The notes beneath the pieces are model-generated. The model worked only from the letters and a program-made list of their open reading frames with translations, had not been told where the DNA came from and did no database searches. Of a stretch of DNA of 64,000 bases, positions 53,424-63,335 are shown in pieces (the first letter of the stretch is position 1; every line of letters begins with the position of its first letter). This stretch comes from Shewanella oncorhynchi (GTDB taxonomy: Bacteria; Pseudomonadota; Gammaproteobacteria; Enterobacterales; Shewanellaceae). Both the position numbers and the translations under genes were made by a program. The stretch is from contig NZ_JABAEB010000001.1 of assembly GCF_012584455.1 (NCBI RefSeq), forward strand, positions 62,001 to 126,000. The letters are read 5' to 3'.

Positions 53424-55223
53424 ATGTTGTTAAAAGAACTTTCATCGCTGGCTTCGCCATTGTCTCAAGGACAAGTCGAGAAGCTAAAACAACTCACTTC
53501 TGAGTTAAGTGCTGTGCAATTGGCCTGGGTGAGTGGCTATCTTGCTGCCACAGCTAATGCGGGCCAATTAGCGCCCGTCGCACAGGCGCAAACGGCTCAA
53601 ACTGTGACGATTCTCTATGGCAGCCAAACGGGTAATGGCCGTGGTGTCGCCAAAGCGCTCGCCGATAAGGCGCAGGCGCAAGGTTATGCGGTCAATTTGG
53701 CTTCAATGGGCGAATACAATGTTCGCCAATTAAAGCAAGAAGCTGTGCTTTTATTAGTGGTCAGCACCCATGGTGAAGGTGAAGCGCCGGATGATGCGAT
53801 TGAATTACACAAGTTTTTAGCATCGAAACGTGCCCCTAAGTTAGACAATCTACATTACTCTGTGCTTGCGCTGGGGGATTCTAGCTATGAATTTTTCTGC
53901 CAAACCGGTAAAGACTTCGATGCCCGCCTAGCAGCACTCGGTGCTAAATCACTGTTACCTTTAATTGAATGTGATGTGGATTATGAAGCAGCCGCTGGCC
54001 AGTGGCACGCCGATGTATTAGAGGCCGTTAAGCCGCTAATCGAAACCTCGTCCGCCAGTGTGGTATCCATCGGCACCGCTAAAGCGATTGGCGAAAGTGA
54101 ATTTACTAAGCAAAACCCCTATAGCGCCGAAGTGCTTGTAAGCCAGAAAATTACCGGCCGTGGATCAGACAGAGATGTGCGCCATGTTGAAATCGACCTT
54201 GGCGACTCAGGCTTAACCTATCAAGCGGGTGATGCCCTTGGTGTGTGGTTTAGTAATAACGAAGTCTTAGTCGATGAAGTCTTAGCGGGTTTGTCATTAG
54301 CCGCCGATGAGTTAGTGACCCTTGGTACTGAATCCTTGTCCCTTAAGCAAGCTTTGGTTGATAAGAAAGAACTGACTCAGTTATACCCTGGATTAGTCAA
54401 AGCATGGGCCGAATTGAGCGGCAGCGCAGAACTGCTGGCATTGAGCGAAGATAAAGAACAAGTGCGCCACTTTATCCTTAAGCATCAATTTGCCGATTTA
54501 GTTACTCAGTATCCATTATCAAATAACTCAGTAACCTTAAATGCAGCAACACTGCTTGAGCTACTGCGTCCATTAACGCCAAGACTTTACTCTATCGCCT
54601 CAAGTCAAAGCGAAGTTGAAACAGAAGTCCACTTAACTGTGGCCTTAGTGGAAGATGAGCGCCACGGCTCAGCACGTTTTGGCGGCGCGTCACACTTCTT
54701 AGCGTCTGCGCAGGAAGGCACGCAAGTTAAGGTTTATGTTGAGTCGAACAAGCATTTCCGTTTACCTGAAAATCCAGAAACACCGGTGATCATGGTGGGT
54801 CCTGGTACTGGTGTTGCACCCTTCCGTGCCTTTATGCAGGAGCGCGTAGCACAAGGGATCCAAGGTGATAGCTGGTTATTCTTCGGCAATCCTCACTTTG
54901 AGCAGGATTTCTTGTATCAAACTGAGTGGCAACAGTATTTGAAAAATGGCGATCTCAGCCGTATCGACGTGGCGTTCTCACGCGATCAAGCCCATAAGAT
55001 TTATGTGCAGCACCGCATTAAAGAGCAAGGCCAAGCCCTGTGGCAATGGTTGCAAAATGGCGCGCATCTTTATATTTGTGGTGATGCTGAACGTATGGCC
55101 AAAGATGTTCACCAAGCCTTGATTGAGGTGGCAGTCGAAGTCGGTGGTTTGAATACCGAAGCTGCCGAAGCCTATTTTGAAAGCCTGCGCAGCGATAAAC
55201 GTTACCAAAAAGACGTGTATTAA
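53424..55223 (+). CDS. cysJ: CysJ, sulfite reductase flavoprotein alpha subunit
   Basis: A 599-residue NADPH:flavin electron carrier feeding CysI in sulfite reduction to sulfide. Flavodoxin-like FMN domain at about 65-205 (TVTILYGSQTGNGRGVAKAL, VVSTHGEGEAPDDAIELH). FAD-binding domain at about 220-440 (RPLTPRLYSIASSQSEVETE). NADPH-binding domain at the end (MVGPGTGVAPFRAFMQERVA, WLFFGNPHFEQDFLYQTEW, YICGDAERMAKDVHQALIEV). C-terminal Tyr (RYQKDVY) as in the family. Length equals E. coli CysJ (599). Confidence 0.96.
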   Translation: MLLKELSSLASPLSQGQVEKLKQLTSELSAVQLAWVSGYLAATANAGQLAPVAQAQTAQTVTILYGSQTGNGRGVAKALADKAQAQGYAVNLASMGEYNVRQLKQEAVLLLVVSTHGEGEAPDDAIELHKFLASKRAPKLDNLHYSVLALGDSSYEFFCQTGKDFDARLAALGAKSLLPLIECDVDYEAAAGQWHADVLEAVKPLIETSSASVVSIGTAKAIGESEFTKQNPYSAEVLVSQKITGRGSDRDVRHVEIDLGDSGLTYQAGDALGVWFSNNEVLVDEVLAGLSLAADELVTLGTESLSLKQALVDKKELTQLYPGLVKAWAELSGSAELLALSEDKEQVRHFILKHQFADLVTQYPLSNNSVTLNAATLLELLRPLTPRLYSIASSQSEVETEVHLTVALVEDERHGSARFGGASHFLASAQEGTQVKVYVESNKHFRLPENPETPVIMVGPGTGVAPFRAFMQERVAQGIQGDSWLFFGNPHFEQDFLYQTEWQQYLKNGDLSRIDVAFSRDQAHKIYVQHRIKEQGQALWQWLQNGAHLYICGDAERMAKDVHQALIEVAVEVGGLNTEAAEAYFESLRSDKRYQKDVY

Positions 55224-55322
55224 TCTCAACCGTTGCACAGATAAGAAACGCATAAGCATAGCCAAAGCTGCACACGTGATGACCTGTGCAGCCAGCGAAC
55301 CCAATTTTAAGAGGCAGTTGCC

Positions 55323-57020
55323 ATGAGTGAGCAAAAGTTAGCGTTAAACGAATACCTAAAGACCGACAGTGATTACCTGCGCGGGACCATCAAAGAAGGT
55401 TTAGATTCTTCCGTGACTGGCAGTTTCAGTGACGGCGATCAGCAGCTGATCAAATTTCATGGCTTCTATCAGCAGGATGACCGCGATTTACGTAACGAAC
55501 GTAAAGAGCAAAAACTCGAACCTTTATATAGTTTTATGTTGCGCGCCCGTGTACCTGGCGGTATTTGTTCTCCGCAGCAATGGTTAGGCGTGGACAAAAT
55601 TGCCTCGACGCTCACCAGCTCGAACAGCATTCGTTTGACGACCCGTCAAACCTTCCAATACCACGGTATTCCTAAGCGTAACTTGAAGACCATTATTCAA
55701 GACTTAGATCGCGAAGCGCTGGATTCGATTGCTGCCTGTGGTGACGTTAACCGAAACGTCATGTGTAACCCCAATCCGGTGGAATCGAAACTGCACGAGC
55801 AGGCCTATGCAGTGGCGAAACAACTGTCTGATCATCTATTACCCCACACTCGCGCCTACGCCGAAATTTGGTTAGATGAAGAAAAGTTACTCTCGACCGA
55901 AGATGAAACCGTCGAACCTGTGTATGGCAAAACCTATCTGCCACGTAAGTTCAAAATGGCGGTTGCGGTTCCTCCAGATAACGATGTTGACGTTTACACC
56001 AACGATTTAGGCTTTATTGCTGTTGCCGAAAATGGCGAGCTAGTTGGCTTTAACTTAACGGCTGGCGGCGGCATGGGCTCGACCCACGGCGAAGTGGAAA
56101 CCTTTCCACGCCTAGCAGACGACTTTGGTTTTATCAAAACTGAAGACGTGATGAAGTTTGCCGAAGCTGTGATGACTGTGCAACGTGACTGGGGCAATCG
56201 CTCTAATCGTAAGCGCTCGCGCCTTAAATACACAATCGTTGACCACGGCTATGAGAAATTTAAAGCCGAAGTTGAAGTACGTGCTGGGGTGAAGTTTGAA
56301 CCTAAGCGTGATGTAGTGATTGGCGATCGCGGCGATCGTTATGGTTGGGTCGAAGGCGTTGACGGTAAGTGGCATTTAACCTTATTTATCGAAAGCGGTC
56401 GTATTAAGGATTTACCGGGCCAAACCCTGCAAACGGGGTTGCGTGAAATTGCTAAGATCCACAAGGGCGATTTCCGCATGACCTCGAATCAAAACATGAT
56501 CATCGCAGGTGTAGCGGCAGAAGATAAAGCCACGATTGAAGGTTTAGCCCGTAAACATGGTCTGCTGGGCCAAGTGTTGACGCAAACCCGCGGTCACTCG
56601 ATTGCCTGTGTGGCGTTGCCGACATGTCCATTAGCGATGGCAGAAGCCGAGCGTTATTTCCCTGAGTTTATCGATCATATCGATGCGCTGCAGGCAAAAC
56701 ACGGCATTAGCGAGCAAGCGATTGTGGTGCGGATGACGGGTTGTCCAAATGGTTGTGCCCGCCCATTTGCCGCTGAAATTGGCCTTGTGGGTAAAGCGCC
56801 GGGCCGTTATAACTTGTACTTAGGTGCAAGTTTTGAAGGGACTCGTTTGAACAAAATGCATAAAGAAAATATCCAAGAGGCGGACATTCTCGCCGAATTG
56901 GATACCCTGTTTGGCCGCTATGCCGTAGAGCGTGATGCAGGCGAAACCTTTGGTAACTTCACCGTCCGCGTGGGCGTAGTGAAGGCGGTGATCGATGCCG
57001 CTAAGGATTTTCATGGCTGA
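55323..57020 (+). CDS. cysI: CysI, sulfite reductase hemoprotein beta subunit
   Basis: A 565-residue siroheme and 4Fe-4S enzyme that reduces sulfite by six electrons. The iron-sulfur Cys ligands are C429 and C435 ([13 protein letters not shown]) and C474 and C478 ([11 protein letters not shown]). Substrate and siroheme Arg/Lys-rich blocks include [20 protein letters not shown] and DRYGWVEG. Length matches E. coli (570). AGAGG precedes the ATG; it follows cysJ by 99 bp and overlaps cysH by 8 bp. Confidence 0.96.
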   Translation: MSEQKLALNEYLKTDSDYLRGTIKEGLDSSVTGSFSDGDQQLIKFHGFYQQDDRDLRNERKEQKLEPLYSFMLRARVPGGICSPQQWLGVDKIASTLTSSNSIRLTTRQTFQYHGIPKRNLKTIIQDLDREALDSIAACGDVNRNVMCNPNPVESKLHEQAYAVAKQLSDHLLPHTRAYAEIWLDEEKLLSTEDETVEPVYGKTYLPRKFKMAVAVPPDNDVDVYTNDLGFIAVAENGELVGFNLTAGGGMGSTHGEVETFPRLADDFGFIKTEDVMKFAEAVMTVQRDWGNRSNRKRSRLKYTIVDHGYEKFKAEVEVRAGVKFEPKRDVVIGDRGDRYGWVEGVDGKWHLTLFIESGRIKDLPGQTLQTGLREIAKIHKGDFRMTSNQNMIIAGVAAEDKATIEGLARKHGLLGQVLTQTRGHSIACVALPTCPLAMAEAERYFPEFIDHIDALQAKHGISEQAIVVRMTGCPNGCARPFAAEIGLVGKAPGRYNLYLGASFEGTRLNKMHKENIQEADILAELDTLFGRYAVERDAGETFGNFTVRVGVVKAVIDAAKDFHG

Positions 57021-57795
57021 TCTTGAGCAAAAAACCAGTGATAAAGTGCCGACTGTGGTCAGCGCTGCCGAACTCAAGGCATTATTGAGTGCGCCTAAGG
57101 CAGAGCAAGGGATAGAACTTGAACGTATTAATCAGTTCTTAGGTGGATTAAGCGCGCAAGAGCGAGTGCTATGGGGCTTAACTTATTTGCCCGGTAATCA
57201 TGCGCTGTCCTCAAGCTTTGGGATCCAAGCCGCTGTAATGCTGCATATGATGAGTCAGGCACAGGCGAATATTCCGGTTATTCTCACGGATACGGGTTAT
57301 TTATTCCCTGAGACTTATCAGTTTATCGACGAGCTGACAGATCGTTTATCACTGAATTTAAAAGTGTACCAAGCAGTGATGACATCGGCATGGCAAGAGG
57401 CGCGCTTTGGCCAGTTGTGGGAGCAAGGGGTAAACGGACTAGAGCAATACAACCGGTTAAACAAAGTTGAGCCTATGCAACGCGCTTTAGCCGAGCTTGA
57501 GGTAGGCACTTGGTTTGCAGGGCTGAGACGCAGCCAAGCCAGTACCCGTGAGGCGTTGCCGATACTGGCGATTCATGGCACGCGCTTTAAGTTACTGCCT
57601 ATTATCGAGTGGTCGAATAAAGATGTGCACCTCTATCTGACTCAATTTGACTTGCCGTACCATCCACTTTGGGACCAAGGATATGTTTCTGTGGGAGATA
57701 CCCATTCGAGTAAACCACTCGAATTAGGCATGACAGAGGAAGAAACTCGCTTTAATGGCCTACAACGTGAGTGTGGTTTGCACTACGATATCTAG
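57013..57795 (+). CDS. cysH: CysH, phosphoadenosine phosphosulfate (PAPS) reductase
   Basis: A 260-residue enzyme reducing PAPS to sulfite with thioredoxin. The PP-loop-type block reads [20 protein letters not shown], and [20 protein letters not shown] follows. The catalytic Cys254 lies in the C-terminal ECGLHYDI motif. There is no pair of iron-sulfur CC motifs, so it is the PAPS type, not APS reductase. Start 57013 (overlapping the cysI end by 8 bp) has AAGGA 5 bases upstream; an upstream start at 56995 is less likely. Last gene of cysJIH, ended by a terminator. Confidence 0.95.
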   Translation: MADLEQKTSDKVPTVVSAAELKALLSAPKAEQGIELERINQFLGGLSAQERVLWGLTYLPGNHALSSSFGIQAAVMLHMMSQAQANIPVILTDTGYLFPETYQFIDELTDRLSLNLKVYQAVMTSAWQEARFGQLWEQGVNGLEQYNRLNKVEPMQRALAELEVGTWFAGLRRSQASTREALPILAIHGTRFKLLPIIEWSNKDVHLYLTQFDLPYHPLWDQGYVSVGDTHSSKPLELGMTEEETRFNGLQRECGLHYDI

Positions 57796-57819
57796 TCATT
57801 TTATTGATTTTAAATATTA

Positions 57820-57848
57820 AACGCCTCAACTTAGTTTGGGGCGTTTTT
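57820..57848 (+). terminator. Terminator of cysJIH
   Basis: ACGCCTCAA pairs with TTTGGGGCGT (one G-T pair) around CTTAG, followed by eight T; 25 bp after the cysH stop. Confidence 0.9.
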
Positions 57849-58559
57849 TTTATCATTTTAAGGTAGGTGGGGTTTGGGGTGAATTTAATACTCTGGATTG
57901 CCGAGGAAGTTAAGTGATGTCATTTAAGCGTCATTTAACTAAGATAGATTGATATTCATAGAGTTAGTTTGCATTCATTTTTAAATGCTAAAAATGTTGT
58001 ACATTTTTACTCACAGAGTTATGCACATTGGTTAAGCCTGCGCTATATTTTGAAGTTCCCGTAGATGGTTTTGAAGCGTTTTACTACGTTAATTGACATG
58101 ATTCATGTCTTTTATGAGGTTAAGTTGTTGTATATCGGTATTTATGGGCTGGGTTTGCTGTGTATCGATATGGCTTAATTGGATGCAGTGAAAGTGTTGA
58201 AAACCTGACTCGCACCTGCGAGTATCAAGCAGTTTGATTGACTTGCTAGCTCTCGTTAATCAGCCATCATTACCTCGGTCAGCTGTCGTCAAAGCTGCCG
58301 AGGTCAAGTTAAGTCGACCCCAGTTAATCTCTAATAGTGATTTGTTCTTGTTATGGTTATTTCTCAACCTATCTTTGATTATCGAGTAAGATATCCTTGG
58401 TGTTTCCTTTACTCTCGTAGCATGATCAGCTTGCAACTCGCGTAAAGCTTTAGAATATTTTCTGTAAGCCTAGGTTGCCCCAAAGAATCCTTGCAATGGG
58501 ATGGCTTGACTGGATAGATGAGAAACAAGAAATGAGAGTGTGTGGATGAGATGGTATAA
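57849..58559. other. 710-bp gene-free region with several hairpins before mtgA
   Basis: Contains the palindrome GACATGATTCATGTC (58095-58109), the hairpin ACTCGCA/TGCGAGT with 2-base loop (58208-58223), and a stable stem-loop 58273-58303 (CCTCGG-T-CAGCT paired with AGCTG-CCGAGG, loop GTCGTCAA). No open frame above 30 codons is convincing. The structured part at 58200-58310 might be a small RNA or an mtgA leader; no known family is recognised. Confidence 0.4.
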
Positions 58560-59345
58560 ATGACGGCCCCTTTATATGCGATGCGAGATCATGTCAGGCG
58601 TCCAAGTGTTCATAAGTCGAGTGACCCAGCACCTCAGAGACGAAAGCGTGGTTTTCGTCGTTTATTGTCTTGGTTATTTAAGGGATTAGTTTGGGCATTT
58701 ATTTGCTCAATTTTATTAGTGATCCTACTACGATTCGTCGATCCTCCTATGTGGACTTGGCGTATCGAACGTGCCTTATTTCCACCTTCTCCTATCGGTG
58801 AGATCAGGCATCAATGGCGCGATTTAGCGCAAATTTCTCCCGAATTACAATTGGCTGTGATTGCTGCGGAAGATCAACGTTTTGTTGAGCATACTGGATT
58901 CGATTTAGCCGCGATAAGTTCGGCGCTGAAATACAATCAAAAAGGCACCAAAGTCCGCGGGGCAAGTACCTTAAGTCAGCAGGCGGCGAAAAACCTTTTT
59001 ATGTGGTCGAGTCGCAGTTTCTTTCGTAAGGGATTGGAAGCTTGGTTTACGTTATTGATGGAGTTGACTTGGGATAAGTCGCGTATTCTTGAAGTGTATT
59101 TAAATATTGTAGAATTTGGTCCAGGCATTTATGGCGCCGAAGCGGCATCAAAGCATTATTTTGGAAAGTCAGCGGCAAAACTCACCCAATACGAGGCTTC
59201 ATTACTCGCAGCCATTTTACCCAATCCTTGGCGCTATAAGGTGTCTCCACCGTCATCCTATGTGCAGCAGCGCTCAGCTTGGATCCGTAAGCAAATGCGC
59301 CAGCTAGGTGACGTCACGCTTAAAAAAGTTCATGAAGCACGATGA
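58560..59345 (+). CDS. mtgA: MtgA, monofunctional biosynthetic peptidoglycan glycosyltransferase
   Basis: A 261-residue inner-membrane GT51 enzyme polymerising lipid II glycan strands without cross-linking. A basic start of about 35 residues ([10 protein letters not shown]) is followed by a membrane helix at about 40-60 ([19 protein letters not shown]). The catalytic blocks are [16 protein letters not shown] (Glu of AAEDQRF), [15 protein letters not shown] and [20 protein letters not shown], plus [12 protein letters not shown]. Length is near the E. coli MtgA (242); the N-terminal extension is about 20 residues longer. Confidence 0.93.
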   Translation: MTAPLYAMRDHVRRPSVHKSSDPAPQRRKRGFRRLLSWLFKGLVWAFICSILLVILLRFVDPPMWTWRIERALFPPSPIGEIRHQWRDLAQISPELQLAVIAAEDQRFVEHTGFDLAAISSALKYNQKGTKVRGASTLSQQAAKNLFMWSSRSFFRKGLEAWFTLLMELTWDKSRILEVYLNIVEFGPGIYGAEAASKHYFGKSAAKLTQYEASLLAAILPNPWRYKVSPPSSYVQQRSAWIRKQMRQLGDVTLKKVHEAR

Positions 59346-59747
59346 CGCTCTGGTGAGGTAGTTTGAGTGAGATGAGCTTAATTTGTCATTGGGTTCTTTG
59401 CTTAATCGTCGATGACTTTGAGATGTTTTATTACCGAATTGAAATAAGATTGGAATCATGTTGAATAAACGTTAATTCTAATGCGTTTTTAATGCTGCGA
59501 ACTCCTATCCTGTTCGCTTCTGTGTCGGTTTAATGTTAAATTATCGGGAAAATTTTATACCTTAGTTTCGCTTAGCCTAAGCATTTTAAACTGGGTTTGT
59601 ATTGCGTAGGGCTGAGTCGTTGTGTTTTCTGATTTTGCATTATCTGCATAAGGGATATGTAAGAGCGGATAAATATTTAAATACCTAAGGTGAGTTCTTT
59701 AGGTATTGTTTTCATAAAATTGAATGTCATTAAATGGAGTTTCTTAA
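59346..59747. other. 400-bp gene-free region upstream of the anchored protein
   Basis: AT-rich. A hairpin AATACCTAA (59680-59688) with TTAGGTATT (59699-59707), 10-base loop, lies 41 bp before the start at 59748. Otherwise no structure or open frame worth noting; the promoter must lie here. Confidence 0.35.
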
Positions 59748-61484
59748 ATGAAAAAGATTGTGATTGCCGCGGCAATTATTGCAGCAGGTGCTGGTGGTTA
59801 TTGGTATATGCAGAATGGCGCGGGTTCTAGTGCCTCTGCTAATCCTTTGCTCGACTATGTGCCTGCCGATACGCCGATATTTTCGGGCCAGTTAAAACCC
59901 TTCCCGTTAAAAGCGTATTTACAGTCTATTTCTGGAAATTATCAGCAATATCCAAGTAATACGCTTGATGAACTCGGTGTGCAGGATAGCCCTATGGGCA
60001 AGTTCTTCGTTAGCATTTATCAGCAGTATATGGATGGGATGAAAGATCCTGCCTTACTGTTAAAAACCTTCGGTTTCCCCGATGAAGTTAAACCTTATAT
60101 TTATACTTTAGGTGCTTTGCCAGTATTAAAGATTGATGTTAATCAGGCCGAAGCATTTTGGGCTGTATTAGATAAAGCCGAAAAAGACAGTGGTGTAACC
60201 CACGAAATGCGTAAAGTGGGCGATGTTGATTATCGCGCTTATGCACTATCGGATGAAAGCTCAGCAGAGAAAGCTGAACTGCTATTTGCCCAGAAAGATG
60301 GCATATTAACGATGACTTTCAGCACCTCTATTACCGAGCCTGAGTTATTAGAAATGGCATTTGGTATTAAGAAGGCGCCGCAGTCATTAGCCGCTTCTGG
60401 CATATTAGAAGATATTATTAAGACCCATGGTTTTAAAGATGACAGTATTAGCTTTATTAACCATGTGGAAATTGTAAAGGCATTGACCTCTGCAGATAGC
60501 AATATGCTAGCTAAGCAACTGAATCAATTTTTTGCTGATGAAAGTGCAGGTGAAGATCCATTAGCTCAAATCAGAACACCAGAATGTCGTACCGAACTGA
60601 CTGCGATTGCCGCTAACTGGCCGCGTACCGTTGCTGGTTTAACGGCGTTTTCTGTGACGGAAAAAGAAAGCCATATGGCGGCTTCATTTGTTGTCGAAAC
60701 GAAGAATCAACCTATTCTTGCGGCAATGCAAAAGATGCGTGGTTTTATTCCATCGCATCTGGCGGATATCGACAGCACTATCTTCTCCATGGGAATAGGC
60801 TTAGATATCAATGAAATTACCCCTTCATTAACGGCTATTTGGGATGATCTGCAAAAGCCACAACTGACCTGTGCACCATTGGCAGAGTTGCAGGCTGAGT
60901 TGAGCCAACAGAGCCCAGCTATGCTAGGCATGTTTACTGGCATGGCTAACGGTGTGAAAGGCATGAGCGTTTCATTGCTCGATTTTAAAATGAGCACACA
61001 AGATCAAGAGCCTAAGTTAGAAAGTTTAGATGCTTTAGTCAGCCTCAGCGCCGAAAACCCATCCATGTTGTTTAATATGGTGAAACCTTTCGCCCCTATG
61101 CTGGCTGAAGTGCAATTAGCCGATAACGGCGATGCTACTGATTTATCTCCAATATTGATGTTGCCTCCAGAGTTAGGTGTTAAGCCAATGCTGGCGATTA
61201 AAGGTCAACATTTAGTGGTGTATAGCGGTGATAAAGGCTTGGCCTTAGCTAACAAATTAGCAGGCGAGAAACTGTCAGCGAATGGCATGTACAGCTTATC
61301 TGCTGATTACGGCAAGATGTTTACGCCAGTGCTAACACTGTTAGAAATGAGCGGTGAGCCGATCCCTGAAGAAATGCAAATGCTTAAAGATTACAACATG
61401 CGAGTTCAAATGAGCTTCGATGTGAATAAGCAAGGCTTGGTCATAGGTTCAGTCGCCAATTCTAAAGCGACTGAAAAGAAGTAA
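59748..61484 (+). CDS. Large membrane-anchored or secreted protein of unknown function
   Basis: A 578-residue protein with an uncleaved or cleaved N-terminal hydrophobic segment (IVIAAAIIAAGAGGYWYM) and a large soluble part. The Ser/Ala linker (NGAGSSASAN) suggests export to the periplasm. The rest has a helix/strand mix with no recognised domain; blocks such as LLDYVPADTPIFSGQLKPF and LKVD-type repeats resemble DUF3352-like proteins, but this is weak. The C-terminus is VGSVANSKATEKK-like (basic). The start follows GGAG by a few bases (ATGGAGTTTCTTAA). Perfect terminator after it. Confidence 0.55.
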   Translation: MKKIVIAAAIIAAGAGGYWYMQNGAGSSASANPLLDYVPADTPIFSGQLKPFPLKAYLQSISGNYQQYPSNTLDELGVQDSPMGKFFVSIYQQYMDGMKDPALLLKTFGFPDEVKPYIYTLGALPVLKIDVNQAEAFWAVLDKAEKDSGVTHEMRKVGDVDYRAYALSDESSAEKAELLFAQKDGILTMTFSTSITEPELLEMAFGIKKAPQSLAASGILEDIIKTHGFKDDSISFINHVEIVKALTSADSNMLAKQLNQFFADESAGEDPLAQIRTPECRTELTAIAANWPRTVAGLTAFSVTEKESHMAASFVVETKNQPILAAMQKMRGFIPSHLADIDSTIFSMGIGLDINEITPSLTAIWDDLQKPQLTCAPLAELQAELSQQSPAMLGMFTGMANGVKGMSVSLLDFKMSTQDQEPKLESLDALVSLSAENPSMLFNMVKPFAPMLAEVQLADNGDATDLSPILMLPPELGVKPMLAIKGQHLVVYSGDKGLALANKLAGEKLSANGMYSLSADYGKMFTPVLTLLEMSGEPIPEEMQMLKDYNMRVQMSFDVNKQGLVIGSVANSKATEKK

Positions 61485-61514
61485 TGCGTTAGTAAACTCA
61501 TATTTGTTTGAAAT

Positions 61515-61542
61515 GAGCCAGCAGATTGCTGGCTCTTTTTTT
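61515..61542 (+). terminator. Terminator after the anchored protein gene
   Basis: GAGCCAGCA, loop GAT, TGCTGGCTC, followed by seven T; 30 bp after the stop and just before the convergent S41-like gene ends. Confidence 0.95.
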
Positions 61543-61545
61543 GGC

Positions 61546-63102
61546 TTAATTTAGCTTAGCTTGAGCCAACTTAGTGTGCTGTGCTGGCAGAACAAGTTGC
61601 GCTTTGGGCTTGGCGGAGCGCATTAAACTAACGAGCCCTTGCCATTGAATATCACTGTTCTGAGGGAGCAAAATATCCGGTTCAGTCCCGATACCGGACA
61701 GGAGTCGCCCCTGTGCATCATAGGTTAACGAACTGCTGAATCTTATGTTTAATCCACTGTTTGGCAGTTTGAAATGATACTGACGTGCAAAGTCGCCTGA
61801 GGTTTTTTCACCAATCAAATTTGCCCTAGACCAAGATTTAGTACGATAGGCAATCCACTCGCATTCTTGGCGACAATGGGGACTCACGAGTAGCGCTAAG
61901 CGATTTCGCCCTTCAGGAGCCACCGCAGGCTTAGTGCGAACATACCAAGGGCTGAATTTCTCTTTATCGACAGAGGGTAAGTTACGGGTGAGAGATTTGA
62001 GCCTAGGAGGACTGTACTCTAACGCATCCAGAGGCATAAAATTGAGCGGCTGTAGATAATCATTTCTCAGCTCTGGTGAGCGGCGATAGTGCGCAAATCC
62101 CATCACGTTAAGTGCTAAAGTGTTATTTAAATCCGTATCTTGATATCGCGACAGCATAGTCAATAATTTTGGACTAAAGCCACTGGAATCACGTAAATCA
62201 ATGATCAGTAAGGGATGTGTCATGCCTTTGAGCAGTTCTTGCTGTTGTTCTTTATCTAATTCAAAGGCGTAGAGATCGCTGATCTTAAGCTTGACCGTCG
62301 TATTGTTGACCGTCTCTAATTGATTTGGCATGTCTTGAAATTCGGTGCGCTCAAATTGAGATAATTGGTTAATAAATTCGAGCACATTAATATCTTGAGT
62401 CTCGTCTTTTTCACTGATAGTTGCTAATTGAGTTTGTGGGTTATGGCTTGGCAGGGCGAGAGTCACCTGCTGGCTTTGTTGGTCATCATTAATTAGCGTA
62501 ATGACCACATAGGGCTTTATGCTGAGTCCTAAGTCTTCGCGCAGTAGGTTAAGTTTTTTCAGCCAAGGTAACTGCATTTCTTGGCTCTGTTTTGCCGGCT
62601 CAGGTAAGTAGGCTTGGCTGGTCGCTACCCATTTGCTCATAGGTAAACCATCGATATGAGTGATAAAGGGGAAGTCGTTGTTGACTGGATTATTATCGTT
62701 ATCCAAGGCTAACCATTGGTCGTTGACTGGCCTTAGCGTTAACGGGAGATCGCCGCTTTGATCATCGAAGTTATGCACTTGAGCGCCTGGATCTTTGAGG
62801 GTATTGAGTAATTTAGTGACTTCAGCAGCAAAGCGATCATTGGGAGTAATATCTTGATACTGTTCAACAATAAGGCTAGCCATAAATTTAAGCTGCGGGT
62901 TGGCTTTGTCGGCCGTTAAGGCATAAAACGCTGAGTGTTGCTCGATTTGATCCAATAAGGCATAGAGATCTTGGCGTACCTCTTGTGCATTCAGCACTGG
63001 TGCAGCGCTATCTTTTGGCACAGCGAAAAACGCGAGCTTAAGTAAGCTCGCGAAAATAATGACACTGAGTAGCATGACTATGCTGCGGTAGCTAAAACTC
63101 AT
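61546..63102 (-). CDS. S41 (tail-specific protease)-like protein with degenerate active site
   Basis: A 518-residue protein with an N-terminal hydrophobic anchor at about 8-28 (IVMLLSVIIFASLLKLAFFA). The C-terminal part resembles the S41 fold: PLLIIDLRDSSGFSPKLLTM, GEKTSGDFARQYHFKLPNSG and GRLLSGIGTEPDILLP, like the GxGxxPD end of CtpA-type proteases. The serine-containing block (usually S-A-S-E) reads Q-E-C-E, so the nucleophile is not a canonical Ser, and the usual catalytic Lys context GKG reads GDF. It may be inactive, use Cys, or be a binding protein. No PDZ domain is clear in the middle, although FITHIDGLPMSKWV resembles one edge. Preceded by 230 bp without gene. Confidence 0.62.
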   Translation of the reverse strand: MSFSYRSIVMLLSVIIFASLLKLAFFAVPKDSAAPVLNAQEVRQDLYALLDQIEQHSAFYALTADKANPQLKFMASLIVEQYQDITPNDRFAAEVTKLLNTLKDPGAQVHNFDDQSGDLPLTLRPVNDQWLALDNDNNPVNNDFPFITHIDGLPMSKWVATSQAYLPEPAKQSQEMQLPWLKKLNLLREDLGLSIKPYVVITLINDDQQSQQVTLALPSHNPQTQLATISEKDETQDINVLEFINQLSQFERTEFQDMPNQLETVNNTTVKLKISDLYAFELDKEQQQELLKGMTHPLLIIDLRDSSGFSPKLLTMLSRYQDTDLNNTLALNVMGFAHYRRSPELRNDYLQPLNFMPLDALEYSPPRLKSLTRNLPSVDKEKFSPWYVRTKPAVAPEGRNRLALLVSPHCRQECEWIAYRTKSWSRANLIGEKTSGDFARQYHFKLPNSGLNIRFSSSLTYDAQGRLLSGIGTEPDILLPQNSDIQWQGLVSLMRSAKPKAQLVLPAQHTKLAQAKLN

Positions 63103-63335
63103 ATTCCTCCATGATGTTAAGGCGCTGCTTCAGGGCACAAAAAGGTGTGCGACTATCGGCTTAAATGCCATTCGGATCAATGTAAATCGTCCTGCTGAGC
63201 CCTAAACTCAGGTCCATCTGAGCAATTTAGCAGCAGGTTTGGTAGATTAGCAGCAAATTATGGTCGATTTTTGTACTTAGTCACTTTATATACCCAAACA
63301 ATCTTAAACAGCGGGATCAAGTGGGTATATCTTTC
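63103..63335. other. Short gap between the S41-like and pldA genes
   Basis: About 230 bp with a run of alternating inverted matches near 63290-63330 (TATACCCA and TGGGTATA, loop about 25) that could be the pldA terminator. Confidence 0.35.

Noticed and set aside
56995..57012. Upstream start for cysH at 56995
   Set aside because: The ATG at 57013 has AAGGA at proper spacing and gives the usual N-terminus; the extension lies fully within cysI.
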